A stretch of 64,000 nucleotides of DNA from Parietichytrium sp. I65-24A (taxonomy: Eukaryota > Sar > Bigyra > Thraustochytrida > Thraustochytriidae), in NCBI GenBank assembly GCA_012862575.1, contig BLSF01000023.1, positions 489,168-553,167 of the forward strand. The letters run 5' to 3'. The translations under genes were made by a program, and so were the position numbers. The notes beneath the pieces are model-generated. The model did no database searches and was not told where the DNA came from. It saw only the letters and a list, made by a program, of their open reading frames with translations. Positions 9,733 to 20,000 of this stretch are shown in pieces (the first letter of the stretch is position 1; each line of letters starts with the position of its first letter).

Positions 9733-11520
9733 ATGTCCGCGGACCCGGTGTTCGGCGTAACGTCGCTGGCCAACCTAGCCGCGGGGTACAACCTGGCCGT
9801 GGCTGGCCACGTGCTGTTGTTACTGGAAGAGTCGTCCGCAGCTGGGGATGTGGACGAGTCCGACACGTCGGAGTTCGCCTCAGCGGCGTTCTTGGGCGCC
9901 GTCATGGGCCAGGTTGTCTTCGGTTACTTGGGCGAGAAGATGGGCACAATGCGCGCGTTGGTGCTGGCGTTCGTGGCGATCTGCGTGGGATGCATGCTAG
10001 GTGCGTTCGCGTGCTGGCAGCCGAATATTATGGCCAAGTTGGCCATGTCGAGGGTTCTGGTGGGGCTCGGCGCAGGCGGAGTGTACCCGTTGGCGGCAGT
10101 GGCGGCGGCCGAGTCGAACGCTTCGGCCAATGCCAATGTGACTGAGTCGGGCTTCCAATCCGAGTCGAACGCTTCGGCCAATGCGAATGTGGCTGAGTCG
10201 GTCTTCCAATCGGAGTCGAACGCTTCGGCCAATGCGAATGTGGCCGGGTTGGTCTTCCAATCGGAATCGGAATCGGAACGCTCTCTGGGAGGAGCATCAG
10301 AGGGCGAGCGTCAGTTGACGAGGTTGAATGCTTCAAGCTTTGTAAACTCCGCCGTGCGTGATGCAGGAAAGGGCGCGAGAGTTCGCGCGGCGGACTCGTA
10401 CGATGCTGGCGCAGGGTCGAGGGCCGGTAGCCAAGTTGTAGATAGCTTGGATGTCCAGGATGGACGGGTAGTTGGTGGGATTGACGCACAAGGCGGCTTT
10501 AACGCGAGCCGGGTCATTTTGACGTTTTCGTTTCAAGGGATCGGGCAGTTGGTCGCACCGGCGTGGGTGCTGCTCCTCGATCTCCTGCTGCCCAATTCAC
10601 GAGCTCTGAGCTGGCGGATTGCGCTGTTGTCCGGCGCTATCCCTGGTGCATTCGCGATTGGCCTGATACCGAAAATTTTGGAGGACAGGGCGCGCGCAAG
10701 GCAAGGTCGAGAGAGCGAAGAGATAGGACCCAGCTCGACTGCTGAGCCTATCGGCTTCTTTTCTCGATGGACCTGCACGAACCTTATCCGCCTGATTGGA
10801 ACGGGTGGCACGTGGTTTCTTTTCGATGTGATGTTTTATGGCAACATTATTTTCACTCCGTTCGTTGTGCAAATGGTTTTCAACGCCCAGGACACCGAAG
10901 TTGCTGCTCTCAGCACAGTTATTGGCGCAGTTGCGGTGCCTGGGCTGTACTTGGCTAGCTGGCTCTCTGATTCCTGGGGAATTAAGCGCATCCAGATAAT
11001 AGGGTTCTCGGCCACAGGGGTTTTGTTTTTGGCCCTCTTTTTGCTAGTTACGTTCGAGGTGCATCTTCCCGTCTTCATATTCATTCTATACGCGTTGACG
11101 TTCTTTTTCTACAACTTTGGGCCAAATGCAACTACCTTTTGTCTGCCCGCAGAAACGTTTCCGAGCGAAGTACGCAGCTTTTTCCACGGGATCTCCGCTG
11201 CGATGGGCAAATCTGGTGCCGTGATTGGGGCAAGCTTCTTCAAATTTGCTTTAGACAAGACGTCATTGGGCTTTGTGATGCTCTGTTCCACGATGATTTC
11301 CGTGGTTGCTGTGCTGGTGACGATCGTTTTCGTTCGTGGACACGAAACTAGGAATCGGGATCTGCTTCCGCAGGACGAGAACGAGAACGACGACAGTTGC
11401 GTAGAGATAGAACTTGGTAGCACCGGTGCTTCCCATGGACAGAGATCGGGGCATTTGGCCGGGAAGGGAAACAACGCCCAGCACCTTTTGGCTGGGGATG
11501 CCGACCTTGACCGCATATAG
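9733..11520 (+). CDS. PHO84-like (PHS family) phosphate:H+ symporter with repeat insertion
   Basis: 595-residue MFS protein. PHS-family marks are GAGGVYPLAA in helix 4, FSFQGIGQ in helix 5, GTGGTWFLFDVMFYG in helix 7 (W..D...Y substrate residues), FNFGPNATTFCLPAETFPSEVRS and HGISAAMGKSGAVIG (conserved Lys). The family imports inorganic phosphate at the plasma membrane using a proton gradient. Two oddities stand out. The usual GGDYPL Asp is Val, and the helix 1 DAYDL motif appears as AGYNL. Also, ~129 residues (127-255), including three 17-residue repeats, are inserted in the helix 4-5 loop. The tail is acidic. An AATAAA lies at 11634. Substrate assignment is from homology; coupling may differ. 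Confidence 0.88.
   Translation: MSADPVFGVTSLANLAAGYNLAVAGHVLLLLEESSAAGDVDESDTSEFASAAFLGAVMGQVVFGYLGEKMGTMRALVLAFVAICVGCMLGAFACWQPNIMAKLAMSRVLVGLGAGGVYPLAAVAAAESNASANANVTESGFQSESNASANANVAESVFQSESNASANANVAGLVFQSESESERSLGGASEGERQLTRLNASSFVNSAVRDAGKGARVRAADSYDAGAGSRAGSQVVDSLDVQDGRVVGGIDAQGGFNASRVILTFSFQGIGQLVAPAWVLLLDLLLPNSRALSWRIALLSGAIPGAFAIGLIPKILEDRARARQGRESEEIGPSSTAEPIGFFSRWTCTNLIRLIGTGGTWFLFDVMFYGNIIFTPFVVQMVFNAQDTEVAALSTVIGAVAVPGLYLASWLSDSWGIKRIQIIGFSATGVLFLALFLLVTFEVHLPVFIFILYALTFFFYNFGPNATTFCLPAETFPSEVRSFFHGISAAMGKSGAVIGASFFKFALDKTSLGFVMLCSTMISVVAVLVTIVFVRGHETRNRDLLPQDENENDDSCVEIELGSTGASHGQRSGHLAGKGNNAQHLLAGDADLDRI
10111..10263 (+). repeat. Three 51-bp in-frame repeats in the transporter gene
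   Basis: Three consecutive 51-bp units encode 17-residue repeats of the form ESNASANANVxExxFQS, followed by a partial GAATCG tract. They sit in the cytosolic helix 4-5 loop insertion. The DNA is well conserved among units, pointing to recent expansion. Confidence 0.92.
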
Positions 11521-11734
11521 TCTTCGCAAACCCCTTGAACGTGCACAACGCCCCGGCTCAAAACGACTTAGACTTGGCTGCCGATCTTTCATTTGTCAAT
11601 CAATAGGAGGAATCTCTTTGTGTGTTTGTGTAAAATAAAGTAATTCATACATAGGTTTTGGCAGTTGAGTCTGCTCCGGAACCATCCAGTGCTGTAACAA
11701 ATTTGCTTTTTTGTTTGTTTGTTTGTTTCGACTT

Positions 11735-12508
11735 TCACATACGCGAAGAAGTGCCACCAGAGCACACAATAGACTCCCCGGTCATGTACGAGCTGTCGTC
11801 GCTCGCCAAGAAGGCAGCAATTGCTCCAATTTCGTGTGGTTCTCCGTAGCGGCCCAAGTACGACGATCTCCTCTCCTGTTCCTCATTGCCCGACTTCCAG
11901 AGCATCTCAGCCATCCTGGTCTTTACAATTCCGGGACAGATCGAGTTGACGCGGACTCCGTCTTTGCCGAAATCTTGGGCAAGAGTGCGGCTCAGTGCGA
12001 TGAGCGCAGTCTTGGTGATTCCGTACACGCCGAGTGGAGGAGAAGGGAGGTGGCCGCCGGCGCTGGAGATGAAGATGATTGACGCTCCTCGGGGAATGTA
12101 AGGCCGAGCGATCTTGATGAGTTCCCAGTGCGAAATGACATTCACGTGCATGGTTTTGGTAAATGCCTCAGACTCCATGTCCAGAGTGTGCCCTGGGTTC
12201 ACACTCATTCCCGCGTTGGACACGATGATGTGAACCTCTTTGCTCCCAAAGAATTTAATGCCCTTCTCCACGAACATCTTGAGCTCATCCACCTTGCCGA
12301 CGTTGCAGAGCATGCCTTCCACTTGGAGCCCTTTGGCCTTGAGCTCCTCGACCGCGCTTCTCACATTCTTCTCCTTTCTCGAGCACAAAAACACCTTGGC
12401 GCCTTCCTGCGCGAGCCGCTCAACGATGGCCTTGCCAATGCCCGCGGATCCCGCAGTCACCAACGCATTCTTGCCCTTGAGGCGCTCTTGCAGCGACACG
12501 CGACTCAT
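11735..12508 (-). CDS. Short-chain dehydrogenase/reductase, DHRS4-like, PTS1-type C-terminus SRM
   Basis: 257-residue classical SDR. The cofactor motif TAGSAGIG is at 18-25, preceded by ALV. SNAG is at 97-100, catalytic Ser at ~149 (FISSAGG) and the YxxxK pair at Y162/K166 (VYGITK). The VNSICPGIVKTRM block and the end GGTSSRM match DHRS4-type carbonyl/retinal reductases, which are NADPH-dependent and peroxisomal with an SRL tail. Here the terminal tripeptide is SRM, a weaker known PTS1 variant, so peroxisomal import is inferred. ATG 12508 gives a normal N-terminus; the in-frame GTG further up is not used. The gene converges on the PHO84-like gene with 214 bp between stops. Confidence 0.88.
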   Translation of the reverse strand: MSRVSLQERLKGKNALVTAGSAGIGKAIVERLAQEGAKVFLCSRKEKNVRSAVEELKAKGLQVEGMLCNVGKVDELKMFVEKGIKFFGSKEVHIIVSNAGMSVNPGHTLDMESEAFTKTMHVNVISHWELIKIARPYIPRGASIIFISSAGGHLPSPPLGVYGITKTALIALSRTLAQDFGKDGVRVNSICPGIVKTRMAEMLWKSGNEEQERRSSYLGRYGEPHEIGAIAAFLASDDSSYMTGESIVCSGGTSSRM

Positions 12509-13499
12509 TCTCCCCGACACTTGCTCTTCTTTATTATTCTCGATCCTTGCTCTTCTTTATTATTCTCGATCTTTCCCGCTCCAATTTGGGGTTTGCCCAT
12601 GCCCCAATTGGCTCCATGGCCAATGCAACAATAGCAACAATAGCAACAACAACAACAACAACAACAACAAGAGCAACTATCACCCAATGCAGAGTCCAAT
12701 CATGATGAGTGCAATCTCTCTCGCTATCCATCTCAGTCACCTCAGTAGGAAACTGGAGCTTTCTTTTTCACTCGTCACTCGTCTCGGGGTCGGACAAGTG
12801 TACCCACCGTAGAAGGCTATGCGAGATAGAAAGAAAGAAAGAAAGACAGACAGAAAGACAGAAAGAATGAAAGATAGAATGGTGGAAAGAATGGAAAGAT
12901 AAGATAAAAAAGCAAATGAGCAAATAAGCAAAAAAGAAAGAAAAGAAGATCCTCACAGGCAAAGAGAGGGAGGACGTTTTGAATTAATTATTCTAGTTGT
13001 CATTCTTTTCAGAGCTCAACAGAGCAGGCAGAGTTTTCAAATTGAAGAGCCTCTCCATCAAAGTCTTTCGAGTATGAAATGTATACTTCACATCTACAAC
13101 AGTCAATTTGTGTCATTCGCCAGTCGACGCGAGCTTGTCCTCGGGCTCGTCCTCGTCCTTGGAAAACATACGGTCTCTGTTTGTTTCCCTCAAATTATAC
13201 TCGTCCAATTGTCCAAGCTGTAGTTATCTATAACATAATGCCGGACACAGATGCTTGAGTACTCAAGTACTCGGCACATACATTCTTGCTCCTTCGAAAG
13301 TGTCCTCGCGTGCAGGGTCCTCGCTGTACGTGCCATGCCTAGTCGAGGCTGACAGACCTCCACGAACGGTCGAGGACGGGCTGGGCGGACACTCTCTCTC
13401 TCCCTCAAACTCATCTCTCCCTCCGCTTGGACTCCCAGAGGGGTCCTCGCGCACCAGCTGCGCATACTCGCTCGTCCTTAGGTTAGGCTGTGCAAGAAC
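12509..13499. other. Divergent intergenic region with CAA, GAAA and palindromic repeats
   Basis: This is shared upstream DNA of the SDR and the PBZ-like gene. It contains a duplicated TTATTATTCTCGATC segment (~12530-12570), a CAA/CAATAG tract at 12626-12670, AAAG/ACAG tetranucleotide tracts at 12828-12905 and a 14-bp palindrome centred near 13260 (CTTGAGTACTCAAG). Short open frames here are low complexity and not called. Confidence 0.55.
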
Positions 13500-14528
13500 A
13501 TGATGCGAGGGCGAGGGCGCGGCGGACAATCCGTTCTAACGAAGCGCAAGCGCGCGGCCCCTAAGAAGGGGAGCGCCAAGCAGTGCGAACTGGGCACGTC
13601 ATGGTAAGTCGAGCGTCGAGCGTCGAGCGGGCCGCTAGTCTCCCTCTCCACGTCCCATCTCATCTCATTTCATCTCATCTCGTCTCGTGTCATCTCATCT
13701 CGTCTTGTAAGATGGGACGTGGGCCGGGATAGTCCTGCGAAATCATTGATGGATGCGGAAGGAACGGATGGAGGCATGAAGGCATGAAGGCATGGAGATA
13801 ACTTATGGAGATTTATATGGAGATGTGGAAGGATGGAAGGATGGAAGGCGTGCGCGCGTGTCTGCGTGTCTGACTGTCTGACTGTCTGACGAGAGGCGTC
13901 TTGGTTTAGTCCGTATCAGCAGGAGCATCAGCACACGCAGGAATTCGCCCACGACTTTGAGAAAGAGCATGATTGGGGCACTGGCGGCGCAACGCTCGGG
14001 GGAAGCGGGAGATCTGCCAAGCGTGGTCGACTGGGGCTTCTTGCGGGCCGTCTTCCAGGGGGCAACGGTCGAAATAGCAGCAGCAGTAGTAGCAGCAGCA
14101 GCGGCGGCGGCGGTGGTGGTAGTGCAGGAGATGGCGGAGGAAAAGTTCTCGGCTCTTCGGATGGGAGCACATCTCGCAAGATGGACAAGCGTCTCCTGGC
14201 TGCTGCTCGAGAAAAGGCCATTCTCCGACTGTCTGCGCAAAGTGGCGATCACGGATTGAAGAAGAAAGCGCAGCCTCCGCAAGGTGGACACTCTGCGAGT
14301 AAGAAGGCTCCTGCGAAGATGGCTGCTGGAAATGTGCCAGAGAAGGCCGCTCCTCGACGGCAGCGTTCTTCAGGCGAGTCTTCTGCTCCTGTTCATGCGA
14401 AACAGCGTGTCAGTGCACAGAGTGCGAATGCAGACGATCCTGCCCCGCCAGCGCACCGAGGGATGGCCACCTCAGGCCGGCCAAAGAGCAAGAGTGCGGC
14501 ACAGGTAATTATAGACCTGGTCGATTAG
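13500..14528 (+). CDS. PBZ-like zinc-finger protein with C-terminal SUMO-interaction-like motif (two exons)
   Basis: Exon 1 is 13500-13603 and exon 2 is 13910-14528. The 306-bp phase-2 intron has a GTAAGT donor, CTGAC repeats and a TTTAG acceptor. The join creates residue 35 (TG|T, Cys) and keeps one open frame of 240 residues. The basic N-terminus (RGRGRGG, KRKRAAPKK) is followed by CELGTSC...HTQEFAH: C29, C35, H43, H49. This resembles the poly(ADP-ribose)-binding PBZ finger (CxxGxxC..HxxxFxH), though the Cys-His spacing is one residue longer. A Ser/Gly low-complexity linker and a Lys/Ala/Pro-rich region follow, and the protein ends VIIDLVD, a SUMO-interaction-motif-like sequence. A nuclear, DNA-damage or chromatin role is inference. 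It converges on the kinase gene. Confidence 0.72.
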
Positions 14529-14836
14529 AACGATAGCGCAACTGTCGGGAGTGCATTTTGTAGAATTAGATAGATATCCTTGTGGCGACCAAAGCATACA
14601 TAGGGAATAGGACAGAAAAGCAAAACAACAAATCACAACAAATTTAAATCTTTTTTATGCATAACAACAGGGTGAAACACAAACCGCGGCTGCGAAGAGG
14701 GAGAGAGGTGTGCACACATCTCGCACACAGTGACAAAAAGCAGATGACCAAGTAAACAGCAGCCAGGCCAACAATGACGGCAACTCTACACACATACACA
14801 CCCACAACCCATACCCACACCCACACCCCTCCACAT
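14529..14836. other. Convergent spacer with CA-rich tract
   Basis: 308 bp separate the PBZ-like gene from the GRK-like kinase stop. A CACACC-type simple repeat covers about 14785-14830. Nothing else is seen. Confidence 0.55.
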
Positions 14837-17020
14837 TCAACATATGACACACTTTTGGGTGTTTGAGCATGAGTTGGCGCTGCTAGACTTGTTTGCAGCA
14901 AGGCTCTTTTTCCTTTCGCGCTTCTGCGCAAGCTTGTTAGCCTTTGCTCTCTTTGTGGCCGCATCTTCGACGATATGATTCATGTCACTGGCGTTCATTG
15001 GAATAATTTTAACAATGTCCTCCATGTGGCTCTCCATGTCCACAAAATCATCAAACTCTGGGATATCATCAGGAGTGAGTCTGAGACGGCGCAGAGATGC
15101 GCCGTTAACGTCATCGTCATTGTCGAGCATCTCGCTCTGCGAGGCGGCATAAATCACGCCCTTTTCAGGCACCCATGGAGGCGGAAGGTTGCCGCGCCGA
15201 AGCCTGTTGAGGTCGAGCCCTCTCCAAAACGCAAAGCGCCCACTGAGAACTTCTTCGACGCCTTGACCTTTGCAGCCCAAACGCAAGTCCGCGTTGCGGT
15301 CAAGCAAAGCAACTATGAGGGCCTTTGCGGAGTAAGGGACGTGGCGGGTGAACCTGATTGGAGCCCCACGGGTGCCTTCGTTCCTCGTCGCCATCCCAGT
15401 GTGCTTGCATGAAAACGGATTAAAGCCTGCGAGGAGCTCAAAGAGACAGCAACCAAAGCTCCACCAATCAGCATCGATGCCATACATGTGGTGATTGATA
15501 ACCTCCGGAGACCAGTACCCTTCCGTTCCAGCGCGACCGCGGACTTTGCGGCCCTCAGCAATGCTGGCGGCTAGACCAAAGTCAGAAATTTTGCAGTGCC
15601 CCTCCGAGTCTAAGAGGATGTTCCTCGGCTTGAGGTCCCTCATGATAAACCCGAGGGAGTGGATATGACCAATGCCCAGGGCAATTTCTGCGGCGTAGAA
15701 TTTGGCGCGCTTCTCGTCAAACGGCCCTTGCCGAAGATGAAACTTCAAGTCTCCTCCAATCGCCAGAGGGAGGACCAGATGGAAGGCTTCCTTTGTCTGG
15801 TAAGCATAGCGCAGTCGCATGCAGTACGGCGAAGGATGGCGAGCCAATGCCTCAAGGGCAAGGCGCTCCGCTACGACCTGTGACTTGGAGTTCTTCAGCT
15901 TGATCTTCTTCTTGGACATGATCTTCATGGCAAGCATAAAGCCGGTTTGAGCAACGATGCAGCCGTGAACCGTTCCAAACGCCCCTTGGCCAAGAACGCG
16001 GTGGTACCTGATGTTGCGGTCGTTTATAGGCTGCTCTGCGAAGATTTTGAACCGGATGTATTGAGTGAAAGCGTATTTATGCTCCGCAAAACGCATGTAG
16101 ATTGGATTCACAGCGTATTCCATCAGCTCTTGTAGGGCTGCATTGATATCAACAGAACGGGCCGAGTGGGGCCGCATGCTCGCCCCACGGTGGTTCATCA
16201 GGTTGATCATACGATTTCCGCTGGCGCCCCCTGCAGTGGTGCGTGCCCGGGTAACGGCGGTGACGCGTTGGGTCTGGCCTCCTCTGGCGGGATCGTATCG
16301 GGACACCTGCGTCTCGTTGCGGACCATCTCGTCGCGCTTTGCTTCCATTGTTGCAACGGGCGACATCGGGGCTTTGACCGAGTCGTCGGCGCGGCCAAGA
16401 CCGTCAGCCTCAGCCTCATTCGAGTCTGAGGCGGGGTTGGCTCTGAGGTCAGAATCGGAATCTTGAGACTCGTCCACGTCAACATCAATATCAGTCTCAT
16501 CGAACATCTGTTGTTGGGGGTCCATGACCTGGTCCTCGGCATCAAAGTTGCCCGCCTTGGACTCCTCAATGGCCCCAACAAGCTCTTGAGCGAGCGAGTT
16601 GTGAGATGCATCCGCGACGAAGCGCTTGACAATGCCAAGGTTCTCAATGCCCGACTCGCGCAAGAGGCGCAATATTTCGATAAAAGGGGCCGTCTCATTA
16701 GCGTCCTGCCGCTGCACCATGTGGACAGCTTGCACGAAGTCCAAGAACCGCGTCTCTTCACGAGGGCCGGTGGGCAGCCCCTTTTCAGCCTCATTGAGCT
16801 TCTCCTCCCAATCAGCAAACTTTTCCAAAAACCACCTGCCCAGAGGCTCGGCCATCACCGTGCTACATTTGATCCCGTACTTTTCCACCACCTGTTGCAA
16901 GTTGATATTCCGCTGCACCCCAGGGATCTTCTTATCCGGCTTGGGCGACGTGTCCAGGATGGCCTGCTGGTATCTCGCATCCTGAATCACATGTGCCACA
17001 TCTTCGAATGTAATATCCAT
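14837..17020 (-). CDS. GPCR-kinase-like AGC kinase with RGS-like N-terminus and CaaX box
   Basis: 727 residues in one exon. Residues ~45-175 form a helical RGS-homology-like region (KYGIKCSTVMAEPLGRWFLEKFADW, RFLDFVQAV). An acidic and Ala/Asp-rich linker follows. A second short RGS-type segment precedes the kinase, as in GRKs. The AGC kinase domain (~335-600) has GQGAFGTVHG, AMKIM (ATP Lys), MRDLKPRNILL (catalytic loop, Met for the usual His/Tyr), DFGLA and GTEGYWSPEV (SPE for APE), then DADWWSFGCCLFELLAG. A C-tail PEFDDF motif is present. The protein ends CVIC, a CaaX-type prenylation signal like that of GRK1/GRK7. It likely phosphorylates membrane receptors. The start is ATG 17020; the frame continues upstream only through non-ATG codons. 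Confidence 0.88.
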   Translation of the reverse strand: MDITFEDVAHVIQDARYQQAILDTSPKPDKKIPGVQRNINLQQVVEKYGIKCSTVMAEPLGRWFLEKFADWEEKLNEAEKGLPTGPREETRFLDFVQAVHMVQRQDANETAPFIEILRLLRESGIENLGIVKRFVADASHNSLAQELVGAIEESKAGNFDAEDQVMDPQQQMFDETDIDVDVDESQDSDSDLRANPASDSNEAEADGLGRADDSVKAPMSPVATMEAKRDEMVRNETQVSRYDPARGGQTQRVTAVTRARTTAGGASGNRMINLMNHRGASMRPHSARSVDINAALQELMEYAVNPIYMRFAEHKYAFTQYIRFKIFAEQPINDRNIRYHRVLGQGAFGTVHGCIVAQTGFMLAMKIMSKKKIKLKNSKSQVVAERLALEALARHPSPYCMRLRYAYQTKEAFHLVLPLAIGGDLKFHLRQGPFDEKRAKFYAAEIALGIGHIHSLGFIMRDLKPRNILLDSEGHCKISDFGLAASIAEGRKVRGRAGTEGYWSPEVINHHMYGIDADWWSFGCCLFELLAGFNPFSCKHTGMATRNEGTRGAPIRFTRHVPYSAKALIVALLDRNADLRLGCKGQGVEEVLSGRFAFWRGLDLNRLRRGNLPPPWVPEKGVIYAASQSEMLDNDDDVNGASLRRLRLTPDDIPEFDDFVDMESHMEDIVKIIPMNASDMNHIVEDAATKRAKANKLAQKRERKKSLAANKSSSANSCSNTQKCVIC

Positions 17021-20000
17021 CTTATCTTCGAACTTTGCCCAATGCAATGCGCATTACCATACACACCGCCTACCACGCCACCACTCCGCCGTACGGGTCC
17101 ACGCGATCGATGAATGTGAACTTGTGCGTTGATGTCGATAGAAAGAATCTCACCGCAGACAATCAATCACCTCAAGGACACCACCAAATTCACCCTTGGA
17201 TTTCTCTCTCTCTCTCGCTCTCTTACGAGCGCGCACTCAAAGCCAATCACAAGTGGCTCGCACGAACGAACGAGTGATTGAAGAACCCGCGGGAGACTTC
17301 TCTCGCTAAATTCAGCCTTCCCCCGACCACAGCGCCCACGCACAGCCTCCTCACTGCGCGAAATCCGCACCAAGAAGCTTCCCAGCCGTAGAGCCGTAGA
17401 GCCGTCAAGCCGTAGAGCTGTGCAGCGCGCACCCCTGCGGTCGCCAAGTGTACGCGCGGGCCCTCAAGTGTACGCGGTAACTGGCGCGCGTACCCCAATG
17501 TGTACTGTACAGCTTGTGAGAGAGCCAATGCGAGAGAGCTTGATGCTATACTTTTGTTCCTCCCCCTCTCGCCACTCTATGAGTTTACGGTAGGTGTGTT
17601 ACGGTATGGTGTTTTCTCTCCTTTTCTTTCGCCCTGTGCAATGGGTTTGCGCTAGGGTAGATGGTAGTGAAGCAGTAGGGGGCGGCTTTGGGGGTGTGAG
17701 TGTTGTGAGTTCAGGGAGAGTAGGAAATGTGAGCGGGCTGTGAGGGGAGAGGGAGGAGCTGGGATGTGAGGGGGCGGGGGAAGCTCCTCACAGCAATTGT
17801 GCCAAGGTTTGAAGAGGATCTCCTCACACACTCCTCGTTCTCACACACCGTGTCGCCCTCTCAACCTGCCGGGTACTACTGCGTACATTAAGTGAGTGGT
17901 ACCGAAAAATTGTCTCCATTTCTGGTCAAGTTCACGGAATTCACCCACGCTACCCATCTCCTACGCCGACACTAACACCTCAGGGAAGTCTCTGATAGGC
18001 CAGGAACTATCCGACCGATTACCGAAAAGACTAATACTGGGAAGTGTGTGAGACGCCCATGGACTATCATTGATAGAGCGATTGTGACGACCTTAAGAGT
18101 TCGTTAAGTAGCGGATAGCGAATTGGAGCTCGGAGCGCCTAAGACTCTTAAGCCTAGACAGTCTTGAGAGAGAGTGTGAGCTTGTCCAAACTCATTTTCT
18201 TTGTTTATGTGCATTGCTTTTGCACTTGACTTTTTCTGAACTGAATTCTGATCGAGCTTTTCGCAGCTGGACCGTCTCTGTTTTGTTTGATCCTTCTATC
18301 GAAATTCGAGAATCGTTTCGACCGCGTTGCCCATGAAAACCGAAACGCGTTCTGCATGGATGAATGGCATCGGAACAGCAGTATGTGCTTGTAAAACCTT
18401 GCCCTTGATTTCACCGAGGATGTAGAGGATGGTCTTGGTATCTTTTCTTCTGCGTGTGTACAAACAGTGTTGACATGTGTTGCTGCGAGTACGAGTACTA
18501 AGTCCCTCGTAAGTTGTACCTAGCGGGGCCCATCCTGTTCATTTTTGACTTGAACTCTTTGAACTTGTTCACCTGCTTTTCGTTGAAAATTTTGGTGTCG
18601 TCATCGTCATTGTCATCGTCAATGTCACTTTCATTCTCGTTCTCCTTCGCATCTTTTCGATTCTCAATTAAAAATCAAATCAAATTGCTTACTTGTGAAC
18701 CTGCGGTTCTGAACTGAGTACAGGTATGGTCGCTTTGTATTCGTTGGGATAACGATGCACCATGTGCTGTGCCATGCCGCACAACTTCGCATGGGCGCAC
18801 GTGGCCATGCCATGCGGCAAATAACGTATTGCGGAACCTGTCCAAGGGCGCCTGCGGTACCAAGTACCAGTGTCAACTGAAAGCTGGGCAGAAAAGGTTT
18901 TTGAAACGGGGCATTGAGAGAAAACAAACATCGACGACGATGATTGATAGATAGTCAGTCTCTCATGCTCGGATTCCACACCTTCAGACAGTCTATTAAT
19001 TTCCCAGTCAAATTCTAAAACGGATTGCCTACTGCACCGCCTAACTAATCAGTAAAACAACACGACTACCTCTTTAAGGTTTCTTATAAGTGACTTACCC
19101 TCTGCTATAGGTATGACTAACACTATTGTAGTAGTATAGACACACATTATGTGGCAACCTGGAGGAGGTGTGCTACTGTATTTGCTGGTGGAGGAGTAGG
19201 CCTCTAACTTTAGTTCCTTGCGAGATCAACATGGTGGACAAAGGGAGATAGATCAAGAATGAATGATGTGTAAAAGATGGACAAACTACACACCAAAAGC
19301 ACATTGTCAGTCAGAGCAGAATGAGCAGAACAGCTTACTGGTACATTGTCATAACGAGGAGCTGCTTCATTTCTCAAATCAATCTGTTCATGAAATGAAA
19401 TGAAAGGAAATGAAAGAATGGTTGGCAGCAACTAACCCTGTTCCCACTTTTCTCATCTTCGCAGAGCAGGAAGCGCATTGCAGTTCCCATGTGCTGGCCG
19501 TTGAAAGCTCTATTTCGGGAGTCACTGAGTCAAGTTTTCACGTTCAAGTCCTCTTCTTGATCTTCTTGATAATAAAGGAAGCTAAAAAGCAAGGAGTTCC
19601 AATCTCGACAAGAACGGTGCCGCTTGCTAAGCCAGTGTAGGTCGCAACCTCGGAGTCGTCGCCCTGGCGCCCGGGAACCGGTTCCACGGAACTGGCCAGC
19701 AAGCGTTCTGACGGTGAGCTGAGCGTGTATCTAAAACAGCTTGCTCATTCGTCAGTGACTTCCCTCGACACCGCGATCATTTACAGAGTGTACTCGAGTA
19801 CCCCAACAAATCCCCCGAGACTTCGAAATTGAAGAATTAACAGTGTAAGAAAAGATTGAGGAGGTACACACCCTCCATAACCGACGAATATTCGAATACC
19901 CGATTACAATATTACCATATTCTCAGATACGCCACAGGGGAGGGAAAAAAAAACGGGAAAACTTCTTTCTTGTCTGGTCGCAGATTTCTCCTTTCAAAAC

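Noticed and set aside
13803-14291. 162-codon minus-strand frame opposite the PBZ-like exon
   Set aside because: It is a shadow of the GC-rich Gly/Ser-coding strand. The plus-strand frame splices into a coherent protein.
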